Source: Pontederia crassipes (taxonomy: Eukaryota; Streptophyta; Magnoliopsida; Commelinales; Pontederiaceae). From it: a DNA stretch of 64,000 nucleotides. The stretch covers positions 57,192,547 through 57,256,546 of the forward strand of contig CM060194.1 in NCBI GenBank assembly GCA_030549335.1, read 5' to 3'. The translations under genes were made by a program, and so were the position numbers. The notes beneath the pieces are model-generated. The model saw only the letters and a list, made by a program, of their open reading frames with translations, ran no database searches and was not told the origin of the DNA. Below are positions 58,188 through 64,000 of this stretch, in pieces (within the stretch, counting starts at the first letter, position 1; each line of letters begins with the position of its first letter).

Positions 58188-59049
58188 TTCGTACATCGAG
58201 TAGGCCATCACGCTAGCTAAAAAGAAATGTGCGGCCACGTAAAATATTATTTTAAATGTAGATCGTGGTTAAAAAACCAAAAAGAAATAGAGAAAAAAAT
58301 TAAATAAAACTAATTACAGAAAAGTTATAAATTATTTAAATGTATCATAATAACTTATAAGAATTAGAAAGAAATTAATAATTTTTTTCGATAACAGTGT
58401 AAAAAAATTGATGTATAAAATATCGTAGCAAACTAGATCCAAATAATGAGGTCAAATTAACATTGAATAATTATTAAGTAATTATCTAAATTTCATAAGT
58501 TAATAAAAAAACATAATTTTTAAAATAGTTTTTTTATTATGAATAATAAATAATATGGTGATGAAGTATAGATCTTAGAAAGATAACACGTCAAGGATAA
58601 ACATGTGAAACACGAACAAATAATTTAATATCTTAAAGGGAATTGAGGACTCCTTATTAGTTTCTCAGGATTAAATTACGGTCTTATTAGTCTTCGCAAA
58701 TTGACATATCATATTAAAATTAAAATATATTAAATTATATTTCACGTACTATTAATCACTTCACAGATTAATATAAATCAACGTACCGTATTCATGTCAA
58801 TTCATTATTTCAAAATAAAATAAATTAAAAATAGCCTCACAAAAATCTGAAATTAAATACTCCATAAAATGGTTTATATATATATATAAACCCAAGAAAT
58901 TCAATTAACCAGCTCATAATAATAATTGACCAAATTCGGAATCAGAACGTCTCCGAAAAGTCTCAAAATTGGTCAAGGTCGCGGCCGTCGCACTTGAATC
59001 ATTGATGACTGAAGGGACAATCTACGTTTGATATTTCGTCTACAAGATA
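58188..59049. other. AT-rich spacer, no gene
   Basis: Nothing recognisable except AT-rich sequence and a short (TA)n tract near 58877. Confidence 0.6.
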
Positions 59050-59067
59050 TTTTTCCACATTTTGATA

Positions 59068-61135
59068 CAACAACAACAAACAAAGCTTTATCCGTGGGGT
59101 CTACTACATGGATCATACGACGCCATTCCGCTCTATTAGTAACCAAACCTTTCGGTATATTATTCACCAATAGATCTTGCTCTATTAGTTCGCTAAGTGT
59201 CCGCCTTGACCTCCATCTCCCTCTTTTAATCGGACTCCAGATTATTTGATCTACTCTTCTTACTGGCGCATCTAATGATTTTCTCTGAACATGACCAAAC
59301 CATCTCAAACGATTCTCTACTATTTTCTCACTAATAGGAGTCATTCCTAATCTTATCTAATTTTGTATGACCACACATCCATCTCAACATCCTCATTTCG
59401 GCTACCCCCACTTTACGTTCATGTTGTCCCTTCATAGTCCAACATTCACTACCATATAACACTGCTGGCCTTATAGCAATACGATAGAATTTTCCTTTAA
59501 CTTTATTGAGTATTTTTCTATCACAAAGAACTCCAGTGACTTTCCTCCACTTACACCAACCAGCTTGAATTCTATGATTAACATCGTCATCAATCTCACC
59601 ATCTTGTCTTACAATTGATCCTAAATATTTAAATTTTGTCACTTGAGAAATTATATCCTCCCCTAGTCTAACTTTCAAGTCGTCTCTGTGTTGTTTATTT
59701 GTGAAACCGCTATACATATATTCTATTTTATTCCTACTTAAACGAAAACCCTTTGACTCCAACGTATTTCTTCATATTTCCAATTTTGTATTAATCTCTT
59801 CTCTTGAATCCGCTAAAAGTACTATATCATCCGCAAATAGCATGCACTTAGGTACCTCCTCTGTGATACTCTCGGTTATAGCATCGATAACTAAGTTAAA
59901 TAGATACAGGCTTAAAGCTGATCCTTGATGTAGGCCAATTCCTATAGGAAATTCATTTGTCTCACCTTCGGGTGTCCTAACCCTAGTCAATGCCTCATCG
60001 TACATATCTTGTATTATCTTAATGTAGGCAACACTCACCATCTTCTTTTGCAAGGCTTTCCAAAGTACATCCCTTGGTACCCGATCATACGCCTTCTCTA
60101 AATCAATGAAAGCCATATGTAAGTCTCTTCTCCTACTTCGATACTTTTCCATCATCCCCCTTAGTAAATAAATCGCTTCTGTAGTGGATCTTCCTGGCAT
60201 GAACCCAAATTGTCTCTCAGAAATACTAGTCTCCATTCTCAATCTATACTCAATCACTTTTTCCCATAATTTCATTGTGTGACTCATAAGTTTAGTCCCT
60301 CTATAATTTGCACAATTCTGAATATCCCCTTTATTTTTGTAAATAGGAACTAATGTACTTAATCTCCAATCATCAGACATCTTTTTCGACCGTAAAATCT
60401 AATTAAATAGTTTACATAACCACAATACACATTTTTCTCCTAAACATTTCCAAACTTCAATCGGTATACCATCCGGTCCAACGGCTTTACCATTCTCCAT
60501 TTTCTTAAGAGCTTCGCTAATCTCCGAGACTCTAATTCTACGATAAAATAACTATTAAGCTCGCATTCGCTAATTGTCAAGTCCTCCAAATCACAACGGA
60601 AACCTTCACATCCATCATTAAATAGCTTATAGAAATACTCTTCCCATCTGTTCTTAATATCTCCTTCAGTAACTAAAACCTTACCAACTTCATTTTTTAT
60701 GCATCTTATTTGATCCAAATCTCTCGACTCCTTCTCTTTATTCCTTGCAATCTTGTAAATCTTTTGTTCACCAGCCTTTGTCCCTAACTCCTTATAAAAC
60801 CTCTCATATGCTTTAGCACGAGCATCACTAACTGCCTTCTTAGCCTCCCTTTTCGCCAAACGATACTTTTTCCAATTGTTAGAACTATTGTCCAAGTGTA
60901 TCGTCTTGAAACAATTCTTCTTATTACGCACCTTTTCTTGGATCTCCTCATTCCATCACCAAGTCTCCTTATCTCGTGGTCCAAAACCTTTTGATTCTCC
61001 TAAAATGGCTTTAGCAACCATTTCAACCTTTTTTGCTACATTCTTTCACATGATACTAGCATCTTCTTCTAACTCCCACACACTTTTCTCTAATAACTTA
61101 CTTCTAAAAGTCTCTCGCTTCTCCCCCTTTAACTG
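59068..61135 (-). pseudogene. LINE reverse transcriptase region
   Basis: After the endonuclease come a basic linker (60931-60560), then the RT core with AVGPDGIPIEVWK (about 60480-60450), LVPIYKNKGDIQNCANYRG, GFMPGRSTTEAI, FIDLEKAYDRVPR, and the catalytic FADDIVLL motif (about 59838). The C-terminal part has FKYLGSIVRQDGEI, YGSECWTMK, MRMLRWMCGHT, and ends FVVVVSKCGK in the target duplication. Breaks: TGA where Trp is expected near 61136, 61047, 60957 and 59775; TAG for a likely Glu near 60400; frameshifts near 60545 and 59345. The frame was not joined here. Confidence 0.85.
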
Positions 61136-62152
61136 TCACCACTTGATCTTTCGATCAAAAACTGTTCGGGATTTTGGTTTTATACATTTCATTTGCATAT
61201 CAAGAACTAACAATCTATGTTGTGTAGTCACCCCATGCTCAGGAATTACTTTGCAATTAGTACAGCGTCTTTTATCAGTATTTCTTGTCAAGAAAAAATC
61301 GATTTGAGACCTATGAGTTCCACTTTTGTATGTGATTAAATGTTCCTCTCTCTTCCTAAAACAAGTGTTGATAATCTTAAGGTCGTATGCTAAAGAAAAA
61401 TCAATAATAGTTTGTCCTTCCTCATTCAACTCCCCAAAACCAAAACCACCATGAACCCTTGCATGTGGTCCTGCCTCTTTACCAACATGTCCATTATGGT
61501 CTCCTCCAATATAAACTTTCTCGGTTGTTAGTATACTTTCAATCAAACCCTCCATATCTGCCCAAAACTTCTCCTTGAGATGTGATTCTGCTCCTACTTG
61601 GGGTGCATATGCACTAATAATGTTCATAGTCTCCTTTCCAACAATTACTTTCACGGATATGATTCGATCCTCAATCCTTTTAACTTCTACAACATTCTTC
61701 CTCCATTCTGCATCCGCGATAATACCAACACCATTCCTTCCATTTACCTTACATGTGTACCAAAGTTTGGAACCATTTAACCTAATCTCTTTACTTTCCT
61801 CTCCTACCCATCTAGTTTCTTGCAAGCATAAGATACTAATCTTACGCTGGTCCATTACTTGTGCCACCTCGAGGCGCTTCACATTCAACGTCCCAATGTT
61901 CCAAGAACCTAATATGACATTAGTCTCATGAACTAGCTTCTTTAACCGCCTCCGTCCATTAGAGTGCGGTAGCCCTTGCTCATTTAACACTGCATTCAGG
62001 CGAGGATGCAGCGGCTCTTGCTCTCTTATCACTGTACCCGAGCTGTACAGCGCGTTACTTACGGGTAACGACCTAGTATTAACACAATATATTCGTTGAT
62101 CCATGTTCATAAGATTCGACATGATTTTATGCTGGCTGTCGGGGCCTAACAC
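61136..62152 (-). pseudogene. LINE endonuclease region (open frame)
   Basis: 338 codons are open. The AP-endonuclease-like (EEP) domain starts at VILGSWNIGTLN, has the metal-binding Glu in LCLQETRW, IISAYAPQVG, the GGDHNGHVG loop, the SQIDFFL block and VTTQHRLLVLDM near its end. This domain nicks target DNA for retrotransposition. The frame stops at a TGA that likely replaced a Trp codon. Confidence 0.85.
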
Positions 62153-62221
62153 AACCCTCCTCCTTTATCCGGACTTGGGACCGGCTATAAAATATAGGCG
62201 GAGTTTTTCCACATTTTGATA

Positions 62222-62903
62222 AATAAGAATTATCTCATTGCACAATCAAATATACTTGTCAATAAGCTTAAATGTTCAAAATTTCTTGTTCATTTTTCTC
62301 ACAAATATAATGTTTATCAATTATCATGAATACATAATATTTAATTACTTATTTTTGGTTTAGGAGTCAAGATGCGAAGCCGCAACCTTTTTTTTTTTTA
62401 AAAAAAAAGAAATAAGTTTATCTATGTGGAGGATGTTCGGAGGAGGTGGACGATCATCTTAAGATATACCAATTTAAATTAGACGTCCAACTAGTTATTG
62501 ACCAATAGGTATGAGGTTGCTATGTGTGCAATGAAAATAAAAAAAAAAGTAGTTGGGCTGTTTGGTTAATTGGATCCGAACTTTTTTTTCTCTTTTGACG
62601 CTCGTTTTTTTTTTCTTGACGCTGTCACAAGCGGCCGATAGGAAAAAATACGGTGGTGTGACCTCCTAATTTTTTTTACACTATTTTGAGCTATAAACTA
62701 TGGTTTTAAAACCAATAAAATTGACATCTAAAGAGTTCTTTGTAATATTTACTGAGATAGGAAGAAAAACTATGGTTTTTTTTTACCATTTCTTCAAATA
62801 TTTACTGAGATGTCAAAGATGTTGCATTATGTTCCACAGCTTTTGGAGACATCATGATCTCTTGTTGATGATTCATACCAAATTGAGGGAATCTGATTTC
62901 AGT
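62222..62903. other. AT-rich spacer, no gene
   Basis: Contains homopolymer tracts (poly-T/poly-A at 62390-62410). Nothing else is recognisable. Confidence 0.55.
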
Positions 62904-63073
62904 CAGACGTGAGCAAGGCCATCAATAAACTCAAGGCAATCAACATACTGAAGCGGATGTGTTCAAATCTCATACCAAAATTACTTAAGAAGGGCTGAAT
63001 TTCACTTTTAATCTCAAAATTTGTATATTAATATATAGTTATTATTATTAACTTTGTTTACAAAGTCGAAAAG
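62904..63073. repeat. Duplicated flank, copy 2
   Basis: The partner of 43542-43705. In copy 1 this sequence lies on the 3' side of receptor kinase gene 3, so its presence here suggests another duplicated kinase unit to the right of the window. Confidence 0.75.
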
Positions 63074-63509
63074 GTGCCACGGTGCTTTTCTATACTGATA
63101 GGTGACCATAAGATTCATACCTTAAAAATATGTGTTTGAGAGAGTCAAAATTCCGAGTCGCGTAGCGAATCGGTCGCTCGTTACGGTGTCCGGATGGCGA
63201 TCACGAGGGACATCCGAGGACGCCATGCAGGAGAAATCATGGACGTTTTCGTTTTCGTTGTGTTTTTTTCTTCTTCAAATTATCCGAATATTAGTCTCTT
63301 TTCTATCATACTTAAATTCTATTAGCTTATTAAATTTAATATAATAGACAAGCATCTCTTTAGTACTTTTAATTTTGTGATAAAAATGATATATACTGGA
63401 AACATTTCAAATTTAAATTCCTTGAAAGCCCGCCGTCACTGGTAAGTAACTATGTCAATTCAAATGTAGAGAAAGGATTAATAAGATAATGCATAAGCCA
63501 ATTAATAGG

Positions 63510-63547
<38 letters not shown>

Positions 63548-64000
63548 GTCTGTATGTTAGTATGATTAATTGATGGAAAGACGTCTTTGAATACTACGTC
63601 GTCTTGGTCCATTCTTTGATGTATGGAAAAAGGCAAATTAAATGGTCCAGCCTATTAATAGTCACTTCTCACACTTTAATTTGGATTTGAAATTCATAAT
63701 TAAAGAAGAGCGACAATTTCCAATTAACTATTTTAATTTTTTTTTACTTTTTATTTATAGGAAAACTATGGATCAACCCAAAACTTCTTAATGCACATCC
63801 CGGCAAACGTGAACAGATAACCTAAAATGATTAAGAAGTGAATTAATAATAAAGAAGCAACGTTAACTCCTTCGAGGCGTCATAATACGTAACTAGGACA
63901 ATTTTAGCTGAATAGATTTTCCACACACACATCGTTTTTCATATTCCTTTCCACGGCGAAACTTCCGAATTTTTAATTATCCTACTGTTATTTTTTTATG
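63074..64000. other. AT-rich right edge, no gene
   Basis: A (TA)n tract lies at about 63511-63544. A GC-richer patch at 63155-63235 with a short open frame shows no recognisable domain. Confidence 0.55.

Larger units (their letters stand above)
59068..62203 (-). mobile_element. RTE-type LINE, full length, inactivated
   Basis: A 3136-bp non-LTR retrotransposon read on the minus strand. It is flanked by a perfect 18-bp target duplication TTTTTCCACATTTTGATA (59050-59067 and 62204-62221). The 3' end is a short (TTG)n tail (CAACAACAACAAAC on the plus strand, 59068-59081), as in RTE elements. An AP-type endonuclease domain comes first (61136-62152), then reverse transcriptase (59772-60540) and a C-terminal region (58973-59762 in frame pieces). 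Several in-frame stops and two frameshifts make it inactive. Mutations are few, so it is fairly young. Confidence 0.92.

Noticed and set aside
61575..61931. Plus-strand reading frames opposite the LINE endonuclease
   Set aside because: They are antisense shadows of the endonuclease frame.
63131..63344. 70-codon frame near the right edge as a gene
   Set aside because: No domain, no homologous copy in the window and no splice context.

Overview
The window reads as nuclear DNA of a flowering plant, probably a monocot. It holds two intact, intron-containing receptor kinase genes set in a dense layer of plant transposable elements, plus an insertion of scrambled plastid DNA. In both genes the first exon is GC-rich and the middle kinase exons are AT-richer, a 5'-to-3' gradient typical of commelinid monocots. 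No species can be named from the sequence alone.

Layout. 895-8736 is a Ty3/gypsy element on the minus strand with long, CAT/ATC-rich LTRs, a tRNA-Met-type primer site and a decayed polymerase. 10930-14432 (minus) is an intact seven-exon G-type lectin S-receptor-like kinase gene (846 aa). 19302-21879 is a solo gypsy LTR with a perfect 5-bp target duplication. 22216-27500 and 27564-29082 are two CACTA elements with 3-bp target duplications. 31981-32310 (minus) is the last exon of a second receptor kinase whose remainder is lost where a Ty1/copia element (about 32360-43537, plus) begins. That copia element is itself interrupted twice: by an unclassified 1.24-kb insert (33260-34500) and by about 5.3 kb of rearranged plastid DNA (35398-40672: clpP, atpB, ycf2, rpoC1, rps2, ndhJ, ycf15 and rpoB pieces). 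A 5'-truncated CACTA relative follows (44395-45752). 46933-52371 (minus) is a third receptor kinase gene, intact, with seven exons (853 aa) and a small hAT element in its second intron. Beyond it lie a decayed antisense copia remnant (about 52990-53450), another truncated CACTA relative (55562-57026), a 777-bp hAT element (57403-58179) and a full-length but inactivated RTE-type LINE (59068-62203, minus) with a perfect 18-bp target duplication.

How the parts relate. The three receptor kinase loci share strand, exon layout and flanking sequence, so they are a tandem or segmental duplication cluster. A duplicated flank at 62904-63073 suggests that a further member lies just past the right edge. 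The encoded proteins are plasma-membrane receptors: secreted lectin, S-locus glycoprotein, EGF-like and PAN ectodomain, one membrane helix and a complete cytoplasmic Ser/Thr kinase. Everything else is mobile or organelle-derived DNA that spaces, interrupts or has truncated these genes. No RNA gene or CRISPR array was seen.
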